A stretch of DNA of 64,000 nt from Shimia isoporae (lineage in GTDB: Bacteria; Pseudomonadota; Alphaproteobacteria; Rhodobacterales; Rhodobacteraceae). Location of the stretch: NCBI RefSeq assembly GCF_004346865.1, contig NZ_SMGR01000001.1, positions 1,116,001 to 1,180,000 of the forward strand. Direction: 5' to 3'. The translations under genes and the position numbers were made by a program. Below are positions 17,852 through 26,167 of the stretch, piece by piece. The notes beneath the pieces were generated by a model. That model was not told the origin of the DNA. It saw nothing but the letters and a program-made list of their open reading frames with translations, and made no database searches. Position 1 is the stretch's first letter, and each line of letters opens with the position of its first letter.

Positions 17852-18181
17852 ATGCTAACCCTTCAATGCCCCTATTGTGGCGTCTGGGCCGAGGAAACCG
17901 AACTTCATGCCGAAGGCGAAGCGCATCTGAAGCGTTTTGGCCCCGGCTCCAGCGACGATGAGTTCGAGAGCTACCTCTTCATGCGCGAGAATCCCAAGGG
18001 CGTGCATTTTGAACGCTGGCGGCACTCCAACGGCTGCGGAAAGTTCTTCCATGCCGCGCGCAGCACGACCACGCTTGAGGTTTTTGGCACCTATTCCGCG
18101 CAGACGCTGGAGCCGCCGCAAGACATCAAAGACAAAATTTCGGCCAAGTATCCCGGTTGGTCGTGGAGGAACTTCTCATGA
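17852..18181 (+). CDS. soxD: Sarcosine oxidase, delta subunit
   Basis: 109-residue zinc-binding subunit of sarcosine oxidase. It shows the paired-cysteine/histidine layout of SoxD: 'LQCPYCGVW' at the start, an internal 'HFERWRHSNGCGKFFHAAR', and a conserved tail 'YPGWSWRNFS'. The start ATG at 17852 is chosen because the family begins with this short Met-x-x-x-x-CP(Y/H)C block; upstream in-frame sequence covers the palindromic element and looks non-coding. It overlaps soxA by four bases (ATGA). Confidence 0.95.
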   Translation: MLTLQCPYCGVWAEETELHAEGEAHLKRFGPGSSDDEFESYLFMRENPKGVHFERWRHSNGCGKFFHAARSTTTLEVFGTYSAQTLEPPQDIKDKISAKYPGWSWRNFS

Positions 18182-21100
18182 GCACACGCCTGACGACCGG
18201 CGGTCGCCTGTTGAACAAATCCAAGCAGGTCGGTTTCGTGTTTAACGGCCGCCGTTACACCGGCTATGAGGGCGACACTCTGGCGTCAGCCCTTCTGGCA
18301 AACGACCAGATGCTGATGGGCCGGTCGTTCAAATACCACCGCCCCCGCGGCGTTGTGGCCTCGGGCGCGGAAGAACCCAATGCGCTGGTGAACCTTGGCG
18401 CAGGCGGCAAGTTTGAGCCCAACCAGCGCGCCACCACAACCGAGCTATACGACGGTCTGAGCGCGACCAGCCAGAACCACTGGCCGTCTCTGGAATTCGA
18501 CGTGGGTGTCGTCAACAATTACGCCGCGCGGTTTTTCCCGGCAGGCTTTTACTACAAGACCTTCATGGCGCCGCGCGCGGCATGGAAACACGTCTTTGAA
18601 CCCATTGTGCGCCAGTCCGCGGGTCTCGGCAAAGCGCCCAAGGATCGTGACGCGGACCGCTACGAGCATTACTACGCCTTCTTCGATGTTGTTGTTGTCG
18701 GCGGCGGTGTGGCTGGTTTGCAGGCTGCAAAGGCCGCAGGGCAGGCGGGTGCCAAGGTGTTGTTGATGGAGCAGACCGCCCATTGGGGGGGACGTGCTCC
18801 TGTGGACGGTGGCGAGATTGACGGCAAGACATCCGAGGCATTTGTCAATGCAACCGTTGCAGAACTGAACGCGATGGACAACGTCACCATCCGCACACGG
18901 ATGATGGGGGCGGGCGTTTACGACCACGGGTACGTGTTGGGCTATGAACGACTGACGGATCATGCGCCGGCTGTGGCTGGGCCACGCCACCGGTTGTGGC
19001 GTATCCGTGCCAAGCAGATTGTGACTGCAACGGGGGCCATTGAACGGCCGATTTCCTTTGCGGGTAACGATATCCCCGGGGTCATGCTGGCCAGTGCCGT
19101 ACGCGACTATGCGGTGAATTTTGGTGTGTCCGCTGGTGACCGCACTGTTGTCGTGACAAACAATGACGACGCTTACCGAACCGCTATCGCGCTCAAGTCC
19201 GCTGGCCTTGATGTGCCGGTGATCCTTGATGCCCGCGCCGCTGGTGGCGGGGCATTGGCGGAGGAAGCCAAGGCTCTTGGCATCCGCGTCGAGAACGGCA
19301 AGGCCATCGCCAAGGTCAAAGGCGGAAAGCGCGTGACAGGCGTGGCGATCTGCGCGCAAGCGGGCGAGGGCGGTGTGCTGGAAGAGATTTCCTGTGACGC
19401 AGTGGCCATGTCCGGCGGCTGGTCCCCTGTGGTGCACCTCTGGTCCCACTGTGGCGGCAAGCTGATCTGGGACGAGGATCAGGCCCATTTCCGCCCTGAT
19501 CCTGACAGGGCACCCACCAGCCATGACGGCAACGGTTTTGTTGTCACCGCAGGCACCGCAAGTGGTCCGCTGCTGACTGGTGACGTGCTGTCGGATGCGC
19601 AATCCGCAGGTGTCGCGGCGGCTAAGGCGGCTGGCTTCGACGGAGCCGCAGATGAAGCCCCGAAAGCTGAAGTACAAGACGAAGCTAGCATGGAACCTGT
19701 CTGGCTGATGCCGCAAGGGGCTGGGCCGAAGCTGCGCATGAAAGCCTGGCTCGATTATCAGAATGACGTAAAAGTGTCGGACGTGAAGCTGGCGGCGCAG
19801 GAAGGCTATGAAAGCGTGGAGCACACCAAGCGCTACACCACGCTTGGTATGGCAACTGATCAGGGAAAACTCAGCAACATCAACGGCTTGGCTGTGCTTT
19901 CTGATGCTCTCAATCAACCCATTCCGGCGACTGGCACGACAACGTTCCGCCCGCCATACACGCCGATTTCCATGGGCGCGATTGCCGGTGAGGCGCGGGA
20001 TGAGGCATTCCAACCCCTGCGCCGCACGCCGATCCATGATTGGCACGAAGACAACGGTGCTTTCTTTGAGCCTGTGGGTCACTGGCGGCGGCCGTACTGC
20101 TTCCCGCGCAGCAATGAGAGCCATGCCGATGCGGTAAAGCGCGAGATCAACCAGACCCGCAATTCAGTGGGCCTTCTGGACGCCTCCACGCTGGGTAAGA
20201 TCATTGTCAAAGGGCCGGATGCGGGCAAATTCCTCGACATGATGTACACCAATATGATGTCGACACTGAAGCCGGGCAAATGCCGCTATGGTCTGATGTG
20301 CAACGAGAACGGTTTCCTGATTGATGACGGCGTTGTGGCCCGGATCGATGAGGATACGTTCCTGTGTCACACCACCACAGGTGGCGCCGAGCGCATCCAC
20401 GGCTGGATGGAAGACTGGCTGCAATGCGAATGGTGGGACTGGCAGGTCTATACCGCCAATGTCACCGAGCAATATGCGCAGATCGCTGTGGTGGGCCCCA
20501 ACGCCCGCAAGGTGATCGAGAAACTTGGCGGCGAGATGGATGTCTCCAAAGAAGGCCTCGCCTTCATGGAATGGAAAGACGGCAAGATCGGCGACTTTGA
20601 CGCCCGCGCTTACCGGATTTCCTTCTCCGGCGAGCTGTCCTACGAAATTGCTGTGCCTGCCAGCCAAGGCCGTGCTTTCTGGGACGCGCTGCTGGAGGCG
20701 GGTGAAGAGTTCGGCATTATGCCTTATGGCACAGAAGCGCTGCACGTCATGCGGGCCGAGAAGGGCTTTATCATGATTGGCGATGAAACCGACGGAACAG
20801 TGATCCCGCAGGACCTCAACATGCAGTGGGCGATTTCCAAGAAGAAAGAAGACTTCCTTGGCAAACGCGCGCAGATGCGCGACCACATGGCGAGCCCCGA
20901 CCGCTGGAAGCTTGCGGGTTTTGAGACGCTGGACGGTTCGGTTATTCCGGACGGCGCCTATATCGTTGCCTCGGGTTCCAACGCCAATGGTCAACGTAAC
21001 GTGCAAGGGCGCGTGACGTCGACGTACTACTCTCCAACATTGGATCGCGGGATTGCGATGGGGTTGCTACATCTTGGCCCTGACCGAATGGGCGAGGTTG

Positions 21101-21192
21101 TAGAGTTCAACAAAGTCGATGGAAGTACCGTTAAGGCGAAAGTGGTTGATCCGGTTTTCTATGACAAAGACGGGGAGAAGCAGAATGTCTGA
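18178..21192 (+). CDS. soxA: Sarcosine oxidase, alpha subunit
   Basis: Large subunit (1004 residues) of heterotetrameric sarcosine oxidase. Order of parts: N-terminal 2Fe-2S-like fold without the cluster ('FNGRRYTGYEGDTLASALLA', 'GRSFKYHRPRGV'), an NAD-binding Rossmann domain with 'VVVVGGGVAGLQAAKAAGQA' (171-190), and a C-terminal GcvT-like tetrahydrofolate-binding half ('LDASTLGKIIVKGPDAG', 'GELSYEIAVPAS'). The ATG at 18178 fits the ATGA overlap with soxD and the family N-terminus. It overlaps soxG by 8 bases. Confidence 0.96.
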   Translation: MSTRLTTGGRLLNKSKQVGFVFNGRRYTGYEGDTLASALLANDQMLMGRSFKYHRPRGVVASGAEEPNALVNLGAGGKFEPNQRATTTELYDGLSATSQNHWPSLEFDVGVVNNYAARFFPAGFYYKTFMAPRAAWKHVFEPIVRQSAGLGKAPKDRDADRYEHYYAFFDVVVVGGGVAGLQAAKAAGQAGAKVLLMEQTAHWGGRAPVDGGEIDGKTSEAFVNATVAELNAMDNVTIRTRMMGAGVYDHGYVLGYERLTDHAPAVAGPRHRLWRIRAKQIVTATGAIERPISFAGNDIPGVMLASAVRDYAVNFGVSAGDRTVVVTNNDDAYRTAIALKSAGLDVPVILDARAAGGGALAEEAKALGIRVENGKAIAKVKGGKRVTGVAICAQAGEGGVLEEISCDAVAMSGGWSPVVHLWSHCGGKLIWDEDQAHFRPDPDRAPTSHDGNGFVVTAGTASGPLLTGDVLSDAQSAGVAAAKAAGFDGAADEAPKAEVQDEASMEPVWLMPQGAGPKLRMKAWLDYQNDVKVSDVKLAAQEGYESVEHTKRYTTLGMATDQGKLSNINGLAVLSDALNQPIPATGTTTFRPPYTPISMGAIAGEARDEAFQPLRRTPIHDWHEDNGAFFEPVGHWRRPYCFPRSNESHADAVKREINQTRNSVGLLDASTLGKIIVKGPDAGKFLDMMYTNMMSTLKPGKCRYGLMCNENGFLIDDGVVARIDEDTFLCHTTTGGAERIHGWMEDWLQCEWWDWQVYTANVTEQYAQIAVVGPNARKVIEKLGGEMDVSKEGLAFMEWKDGKIGDFDARAYRISFSGELSYEIAVPASQGRAFWDALLEAGEEFGIMPYGTEALHVMRAEKGFIMIGDETDGTVIPQDLNMQWAISKKKEDFLGKRAQMRDHMASPDRWKLAGFETLDGSVIPDGAYIVASGSNANGQRNVQGRVTSTYYSPTLDRGIAMGLLHLGPDRMGEVVEFNKVDGSTVKAKVVDPVFYDKDGEKQNV

Positions 21193-21754
21193 GACGGTTA
21201 GCGCGCTCTCTGGCGCAAAGTTCACGGGTTTTGCCCAAGTCACGGAAACAGGTCTGCGGGGCATGATCACGGTTCGCGGAGATTTAACCTCAAAGGAAAT
21301 GGCCGCTGCGATAAAAGTAGCCACCGGTGCCGAAGTGCCCGCGCAACGCAAAGTATCGATTGGCGAGAAGGGTAAGGTTGCATGGATGTCACCTGACGAG
21401 CTTCTGGTCGTCGTTGACTATGCCACTGTGCTGGACACCGTCGCTGTCTTGTCTGAGAGCCTTTCTGGAACTCATGCTCTGGTGGCTAACGTGTCTGATG
21501 CCCGAGCTGTGTTTGAGGTCAGCGGGGCCGGAACCCGTGATGTATTGGCAAAGCTTGCTCCGGTGGATCTTTCGCACGACGTCTTCTCTGCCGATGAAAT
21601 CCGCCGTACACGTCTCGCACAGGTGCCTGCTGCCTTCTGGCAGACGGGATCTGACAGTTTCGAAGTCATCTGTTTCCGTTCAGTCACGCAGTATGTTTTT
21701 GATGTTTTGCGCCTTTCGGCGACACAGGGCGGCGAAGTTCAGCACATAGGCTGA
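21185..21754 (+). CDS. soxG: Sarcosine oxidase, gamma subunit
   Basis: 189-residue fourth subunit. The pattern 'GLRGMITVRGDL', 'KVAWMSPDELLVVVDY', 'VANVSDARAVFEVSGAG' and C-terminal 'RSVTQYVFDVLRLSA' follows the SoxG/GcvT-like small subunit. It starts inside the last codons of soxA, so stoichiometric coupled translation is likely. A stem-loop 15 bases after the stop probably ends the operon. Confidence 0.94.
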   Translation: MSETVSALSGAKFTGFAQVTETGLRGMITVRGDLTSKEMAAAIKVATGAEVPAQRKVSIGEKGKVAWMSPDELLVVVDYATVLDTVAVLSESLSGTHALVANVSDARAVFEVSGAGTRDVLAKLAPVDLSHDVFSADEIRRTRLAQVPAAFWQTGSDSFEVICFRSVTQYVFDVLRLSATQGGEVQHIG

Positions 21755-21768
21755 TCGCCAACCGAGTG

Positions 21769-21806
21769 CACCGGGTCAGCTAATCCCGAGCTGTCCGGTG
21801 TTTAGG
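21769..21806 (+). terminator. Probable terminator of the sox operon
   Basis: Two nested stems, caccgg/ccggtg outside (21769-21774, 21795-21800) and cagct/agctg inside, then tttaggatt. The T-run is short, so termination may be partial. Confidence 0.5.
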
Positions 21807-21807
21807 A

Positions 21808-21836
21808 TTGACATTAAATTAGATTGACTTCTTATT
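21808..21836 (+). promoter_or_regulatory. Candidate sigma-70-type promoter
   Basis: A perfect TTGACA at 21808-21813 is followed after 17 bases by CTTATT (21831-21836) in an A+T-rich stretch, 120 bases upstream of the first tandem secreted-protein gene. The -10 match is poor, so this is tentative. Confidence 0.35.
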
Positions 21837-21955
21837 TTCGATCCAGACGGGAGCCGGCATCAGTGTTTTCTATTTTGCCGTTTACAGAAGGTATTCCCGT
21901 ATTTGCGAAAGAAGTCGCAATCTGAAGTTAAATGAGAATACGGAAATACCATTTC

Positions 21956-22378
21956 ATGAAAAATACGCTCAAGACTGTCGCCGTTGCAACCATGCTGGCG
22001 ACACCAGCGATCGGTGCCGAACAAGCCTTCGTATGTGAATACACAAGCGGCTACGGCGGTTGGACCAGCGAAGCGGCCCTCTTTATCTTTGACGAGGACA
22101 AAGGCACGGCGCAGGCCTATGACTACTATATCAAGGAAATGCACGGCGGCCCGATCGATGTGAAACTCACACGTGCCAGCACTCAGCGCATTCAATTCAA
22201 CTGGGAAGTCAAAGCTATCCCGTCCCGGTTTCGCAGTGGCGACACCCGATTGGTGGACGTCAAATACCGTGCATCAATAAACATGAAGACGAAACAAGGA
22301 TCTCTTCGTGCAACGCCGACAGTGGATGTGTTGAACGACACCAAAGCGACCGGAAAATGCCGACCGGTTCAACCTTAA
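21956..22378 (+). CDS. Small secreted protein of unknown function (tandem paralogue 1)
   Basis: 140 residues. The N-terminus from 'MKNTLKTVAVATMLATPAIG' is a Sec signal peptide with cleavage after an Ala-x-Gly/Ala site, leaving a mature domain of about 120 residues that opens with 'FVCEYTSG' and ends '..ATGKCRPV', so one disulfide between the first and last Cys is likely. The mature part has 'HGGPIDVKL' and 'RIQFNWEVKAI', also present in the next gene. I do not recognise the family. The start at 21956 is chosen because the signal peptide begins there; an ATG 8 codons earlier would add basic residues. A candidate promoter lies upstream. Confidence 0.72.
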   Translation: MKNTLKTVAVATMLATPAIGAEQAFVCEYTSGYGGWTSEAALFIFDEDKGTAQAYDYYIKEMHGGPIDVKLTRASTQRIQFNWEVKAIPSRFRSGDTRLVDVKYRASINMKTKQGSLRATPTVDVLNDTKATGKCRPVQP

Positions 22379-22582
22379 GTTCAAGAACTCTTAAGTCGGA
22401 CAAAGGTACTGGCCGTGGGCGTCGCGATGGGCGCTGTGACCGCGTTTCGACCACTTTCAAAAGAAGCCCGTTGATGCGGTCGTTGGCGCGGAGCCGGGGC
22501 ATATTGAATGCCCCGTCTTGATTTTCGCATCCATCGCAGGCCTGATGCCGTATACGGGAGACCTGAGGAAAGGCCGTAAACA

Positions 22583-23002
22583 ATGAAGCTATTGATCCCT
22601 ATGCTACTTGCTGCCGCTTTGGCTGCTCCGCTTGCCAGCGCTCAAACATTTGATTGCAGTTTTCCGCGGCAAGGTGCGAACGAATGGATCCGCAGCCGAA
22701 TTGTCGTGACGTTCACTGGCGACCAGGTGACCGTATTTGATAGCCTCATCAATCAGGAGAAGGGCGGTCCGATCCCGGCAACTGTTCAGAAAAACACAGA
22801 CACGCGGCTGACCCTGCGGTGGAAACTCAAGGGTGTCAAAACCAGTCTCGGCTACGGGCCGTCCTTGAACTACTCCCTCAGCTATTTCAAACAGCGCAAC
22901 AAGGCGACCGCCAATCTGAACGCACCGGGCATCGACATTCTGAACGCTTTCGGCGAGTCGCCCGAGTACTACAGCGCTCAGGGAACGTGCCAACGTCGCT
23001 GA
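22583..23002 (+). CDS. Small secreted protein of unknown function (tandem paralogue 2)
   Basis: 139 residues. Residues 1-20 are a clear Sec signal peptide ending 'PLASA'. The mature domain opens with 'FDCSFPRQG' and ends 'SAQGTCQRR', again placing single Cys residues at both ends. Shared with the previous gene, in the same order: Cys near the start, a Trp about 12 residues on, 'GGPI(D/P)', '(F/L)(N/R)W(E/K)(V/L)K', a Tyr-rich beta segment and a terminal G-x-C. The two genes are therefore diverged tandem duplicates. RBS GAGGAAAGG upstream. sodB follows 105 bases later. Confidence 0.72.
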   Translation: MKLLIPMLLAAALAAPLASAQTFDCSFPRQGANEWIRSRIVVTFTGDQVTVFDSLINQEKGGPIPATVQKNTDTRLTLRWKLKGVKTSLGYGPSLNYSLSYFKQRNKATANLNAPGIDILNAFGESPEYYSAQGTCQRR

Positions 23003-23056
23003 ACCGGACTAGGGTCACGTAAATAGGACGCTTTGGGCTTGACCTTGCCCTGAAAT

Positions 23057-23072
23057 CCCCCGCATCTGGGGG
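23057..23072 (+). promoter_or_regulatory. Hairpin in the sodB leader
   Basis: ccccc-gcatct-ggggg lies 36 bases before the sodB ATG, downstream of a TTGACC at 23039. It may be a leader structure or a protein-binding site; no known element was recognised. Confidence 0.3.
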
Positions 23073-23107
23073 CAGACAAATTTCGCGCAACAGAAGAGGA
23101 TGCTGCA

Positions 23108-23707
23108 ATGGCTTTTGAACTTCCTGATCTCCCCTATGCCCACGACGCACTTGCTGACAAAGGCATGTCCGCCGAGACGCTGGAGTATCACCACGACCTG
23201 CACCACAACGCCTATGTCACCAATGGCAACGCCGCCATCGCGGGCACAGAGTGGGAAGGCAAGACGATGGAAGAGATCATCGTTGGCACCTACGACGCAA
23301 ACGCAGTGGCACAAAACGGCATCTTCAACAACATCTCCCAGCTGTGGAACCACAACCAGTTCTGGGAAATGATGGGGCCGGGCGCATCTGCAATGCCGGG
23401 TGAGCTTGAGAAAGCTCTGATCGAATCCTTCGGTTCTGTCGACGACTTCAAATCCCAGTTCTCAGCGGCAGGCGCAGGCCAGTTCGGGTCCGGCTGGTGC
23501 TGGCTGGTTAAAAATGCGGATGGTTCGCTGGCAGTGACCAAGACCGAAAACGGTGTAAACCCACTGTGCTTCAACCAGACTGCTCTTCTGGGCTGTGACG
23601 TATGGGAGCACTCCTACTACATCGATTTCCGCAACAAACGCCCGGCATACCTGTCCAACTTCCTCGACAATCTAGTGAACTGGGAAAACGTAGCTTCGCG
23701 CATGTAA
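23108..23707 (+). CDS. sodB: Superoxide dismutase, iron type
   Basis: 199-residue Fe/Mn-family superoxide dismutase that converts superoxide to oxygen and peroxide. Metal ligands are His28 ('LEYHHD'), His82 ('QLWNHNQFW'), Asp164 and His168 ('CDVWEHSYY'). Gln78 sits in 'FNNISQLWNH', the position that in Fe-type enzymes supplies the second-sphere Gln, so iron is the likelier metal. No signal peptide, so cytosolic. RBS gaggat and its own terminator indicate a single-gene transcript. Confidence 0.95.
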   Translation: MAFELPDLPYAHDALADKGMSAETLEYHHDLHHNAYVTNGNAAIAGTEWEGKTMEEIIVGTYDANAVAQNGIFNNISQLWNHNQFWEMMGPGASAMPGELEKALIESFGSVDDFKSQFSAAGAGQFGSGWCWLVKNADGSLAVTKTENGVNPLCFNQTALLGCDVWEHSYYIDFRNKRPAYLSNFLDNLVNWENVASRM

Positions 23708-23727
23708 GTCGCGTTGATCGCATCATG

Positions 23728-23765
23728 AAAGCCCGCCAAGGAGTACCTTTGGCGGGCTTTATTAT
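23728..23765 (+). terminator. Terminator of sodB
   Basis: Arms aaagcccgccaa (23728-23739) and ttggcgggcttt (23749-23760) followed by attatttcttt. It ends the sodB transcript. Confidence 0.85.
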
Positions 23766-23786
23766 TTCTTTCAGATCGAATTCGCC

Positions 23787-24338
23787 TCAGGCAAACGCTT
23801 GCGAAAGGCGCACCTCCGCTTCTGTGACTGTGTCCACCACCTGCACAAAGCCCTTGAGGCTTTCTTCGGCAAATCCTTCGCCGATCACGTGATCCAGCAA
23901 GCCGACCAGTGGGTCCCAGAAGCCGTTTACATTCAGAAGCAGAACTGGCTTCTCATGCAGGCCAAGTTGGCGCCAGGTCAACACTTCAAAAAACTCGTCC
24001 AGCGATCCTGCCCCCCCGGGAAGAACGACAATAGCATCGCAGTTCATGAACATCACCTTTTTGCGTTCATGCATGTTTTCCGTGACGATGAAATTCGTGA
24101 GATCCCGTTTGCCAACTTCCCAATCCAGCAAATGTGTCGGGATCACACCGAATGTCTCTGCACCAGCGGATTGCGCGGCTGTGGCCACGGCTCCCATCAG
24201 CCCGACGTCACCAGCGCCGTATACCAGCCGCCACTCATTCGCTGCGAGCCGCTCACCCAGAGCCTCCGCGGCCTCCTGATAGGCGGGATCGGCGCCGAAA
24301 CGTGAACCACAAAAGACACAAACAGACCGCTTGCTCAT
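23787..24338 (-). CDS. LOG-family protein, cytokinin riboside 5'-monophosphate phosphoribohydrolase type
   Basis: 183-residue Rossmann-fold nucleotide N-glycosidase-like protein (TIGR00730 family), expected to release a base from a nucleoside 5'-monophosphate. Diagnostic motif 'PGGAGSLDEFFEVLTW' at 107-122, with Arg92-Lys93 ('MHERKKVMF') completing the nucleotide site, plus 'VYGAGDVGLMGAVA' (39-52). The start at 24338 is chosen over an ATG 13 codons upstream because the first beta strand 'RSVCVFCGS' follows directly and gagg precedes it. Physiological substrate in bacteria is not settled. Convergent with sodB. Confidence 0.88.
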   Translation of the reverse strand: MSKRSVCVFCGSRFGADPAYQEAAEALGERLAANEWRLVYGAGDVGLMGAVATAAQSAGAETFGVIPTHLLDWEVGKRDLTNFIVTENMHERKKVMFMNCDAIVVLPGGAGSLDEFFEVLTWRQLGLHEKPVLLLNVNGFWDPLVGLLDHVIGEGFAEESLKGFVQVVDTVTEAEVRLSQAFA

Positions 24339-24437
24339 GATTTTCCTCAATATCTTCAAAGCTGTTTTGACCAGCAATACCCCTGTTGCTAATGTCGCTC
24401 AACAAAGATAAGCGCCGATTTCGGGGGATGGGGGCGG

Positions 24438-26087
24438 ATGAGCAAACTCACTACATTTCTAAGCAGCAATGCATCGCTGGTGGGCGGCGTTGTTGCTGTG
24501 ACAACAGTGGCGTTGGTCGCGTTGGTCGCAAATGGCGTTCTCGGACCGCAGGAAATGCCCACTGCGGAGCCCGCAACGCAGGCTGCCGTAGAGGCGCCAA
24601 AGACTATCAAGCCGCAGGAAGATGCGGTTGATGAACCTGCTGTCGCCAGCGAGCCGAAGGAAGACACTACAGAAACTGCCGCCACGGCGCCAATCGCCAC
24701 CGAGGAAGTGGCGGTAGAAGAAAGCACCGCAGCTGACGAGTCCTCTCAGGAAGAGACAGTGGCGCCGGATGTTGCCGAAACGGCCCAGACGGAAACCGAA
24801 GCGCCGATAGAAACCCTGCCGGTATTTGACCTTGTACGGATCGAGCCAGATGGCGAGGGACAGATAGCAGGCACGGCGGCACCTCATGCGTTGGTGGCCT
24901 TGCTTCTGGACGGCGGGGAAATCGCGCGGGTTCAGGCGGACGCTTCAGGTAAATTCTTTACTTTCATAACGTTGGGGCCAAATCCTCAACCGCGGGAATT
25001 GTTGCTCGTTGAACGTCGGGCAGCAGGTGACCTTACATCTGAAAGCTCTTTCCTTGTAGCCCCGATCGCAGCGCCTGTCGTGATTGCTCAGGCAGAGGAT
25101 GAAACCTCTGAGGCCGTGGATGAGGCGACCGCCGAGCAGACCGAAGACGTTGTAGACGACGCGGCTCAGGTGGCTGAGAGCGAAACCGGCGAGACTGATA
25201 GCGAAGCGGAGCAGATGCAAACTGCCCAATCTGAACCGGCTCAATCAGAACCGAAAGCACCCGCTGTGCTGGTGTCGGACTCTGATGGTGTGCGGGTGGT
25301 GCAACCAGCGGGGTCATCGGATGAGCCAGAGGTCGAGTCGGCCGTGTCGATTGACGCCATAAGCTATTCGGAAGGGGGCTCGGTTGTAGTGGCCGGCCGG
25401 GGCTTGCCAGATGGTTTTGTGCGCCTTTATTTGAACAACGCCTTGGCATTGACCACACGTGTTGACGCGAGCGGTGTATGGAGCGCGGAATTGCTGGATG
25501 TTGATTCCGGTCTTTACACCATGCGGGCCGACGAAGTGAACGCTGACGGCAAGGTTCTCAGCCGCGTCGAAACGCCCTTTAAGCGTGAAACACCCGAACG
25601 GGTCGCAGAGGCTCAGGCAATTGCGCAGGCGTCGCAATCTGCCGACGAACCTGCTGTTGAAGACGCACCGGCCGCCTCTGAGGCGGAAGCCACTGAAGAA
25701 CCGGACGTGACCGTGACGAAAGAAGTGCCTTCCGAAGAGCAACCCGCGGAAAACGCGGTGGTTGCAAGTTCCGAAGAAGAAGCCTCTGCGCCGTCCAGAG
25801 AAGTTGCGTCAAATGCAGTCGAGGAACCGGAAAAGGAGGCCGCAGAGGCCGACCCGGTAAAAGCGGAAACGCAACCTGCGCCGGAAACGGAAACCGCGCA
25901 GACCGCGACTCCGGCGCAGCCAGCGGTCCAGATCGTGACGGTACAACCGGGTTCCAGTCTATGGGCCATTGCGCGTGATCGCTACGGAGAGGGAACGATG
26001 TATGTGCGCGTTTTCGAGGCCAATCAGGACAAGATCCGCAATCCGGATCTGATCTACCCCGGTCAGGTGTTCACCGTTCCAGAGTGA
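24438..26087 (+). CDS. LysM-domain envelope protein with Ig-like segments and acidic low-complexity linkers
   Basis: 549 residues. A hydrophobic segment at about 12-33 anchors or exports the protein; then long Ala/Glu/Thr/Pro-rich acidic linkers separate two short beta-rich units, one near 130-210 ('GQIAGTAAPHALVALLLDGG') and one near 310-385 ('GSVVVAGRGLPDGFVRLYLN'), each resembling Ig-like/Big domains. The last 55 residues are a LysM fold ('VQPGSSLWAIARDRYGEGTM' through 'NPDLIYPGQVFTVPE'), which binds peptidoglycan. This architecture is common in Rhodobacteraceae, where such proteins are annotated only as LysM proteins. Probably periplasmic and cell-wall associated; the role is unknown. Confidence 0.85.
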   Translation: MSKLTTFLSSNASLVGGVVAVTTVALVALVANGVLGPQEMPTAEPATQAAVEAPKTIKPQEDAVDEPAVASEPKEDTTETAATAPIATEEVAVEESTAADESSQEETVAPDVAETAQTETEAPIETLPVFDLVRIEPDGEGQIAGTAAPHALVALLLDGGEIARVQADASGKFFTFITLGPNPQPRELLLVERRAAGDLTSESSFLVAPIAAPVVIAQAEDETSEAVDEATAEQTEDVVDDAAQVAESETGETDSEAEQMQTAQSEPAQSEPKAPAVLVSDSDGVRVVQPAGSSDEPEVESAVSIDAISYSEGGSVVVAGRGLPDGFVRLYLNNALALTTRVDASGVWSAELLDVDSGLYTMRADEVNADGKVLSRVETPFKRETPERVAEAQAIAQASQSADEPAVEDAPAASEAEATEEPDVTVTKEVPSEEQPAENAVVASSEEEASAPSREVASNAVEEPEKEAAEADPVKAETQPAPETETAQTATPAQPAVQIVTVQPGSSLWAIARDRYGEGTMYVRVFEANQDKIRNPDLIYPGQVFTVPE

Positions 26088-26117
26088 TCTGTGCACCTTC
26101 ATGGCTGGTAATCCATT

Positions 26118-26155
26118 GAGCCGGGCGATAGTTTCGTCCGGCTCAGGCAATTTTT
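26118..26155 (+). terminator. Probable terminator after the LysM gene
   Basis: gagccgg (26118-26124) pairs with ccggctc (26138-26144) across a 13-base loop, followed by aggcaattttt. The next gene starts only 13 bases later, so read-through is possible. Confidence 0.5.
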
Positions 26156-26167
26156 GAGGCACGCATC

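Noticed and set aside
17724-17858. 44-codon ORF between soxB and soxD
   Set aside because: It overlaps the soxB stop by one base but runs through the palindromic element and ends inside the soxD start; no RBS spacing or conserved motif.
18445-20124. 559-codon minus-strand open frame inside soxA
   Set aside because: Pure antisense of a well-conserved soxA region; composition is typical of GC-rich shadow frames.
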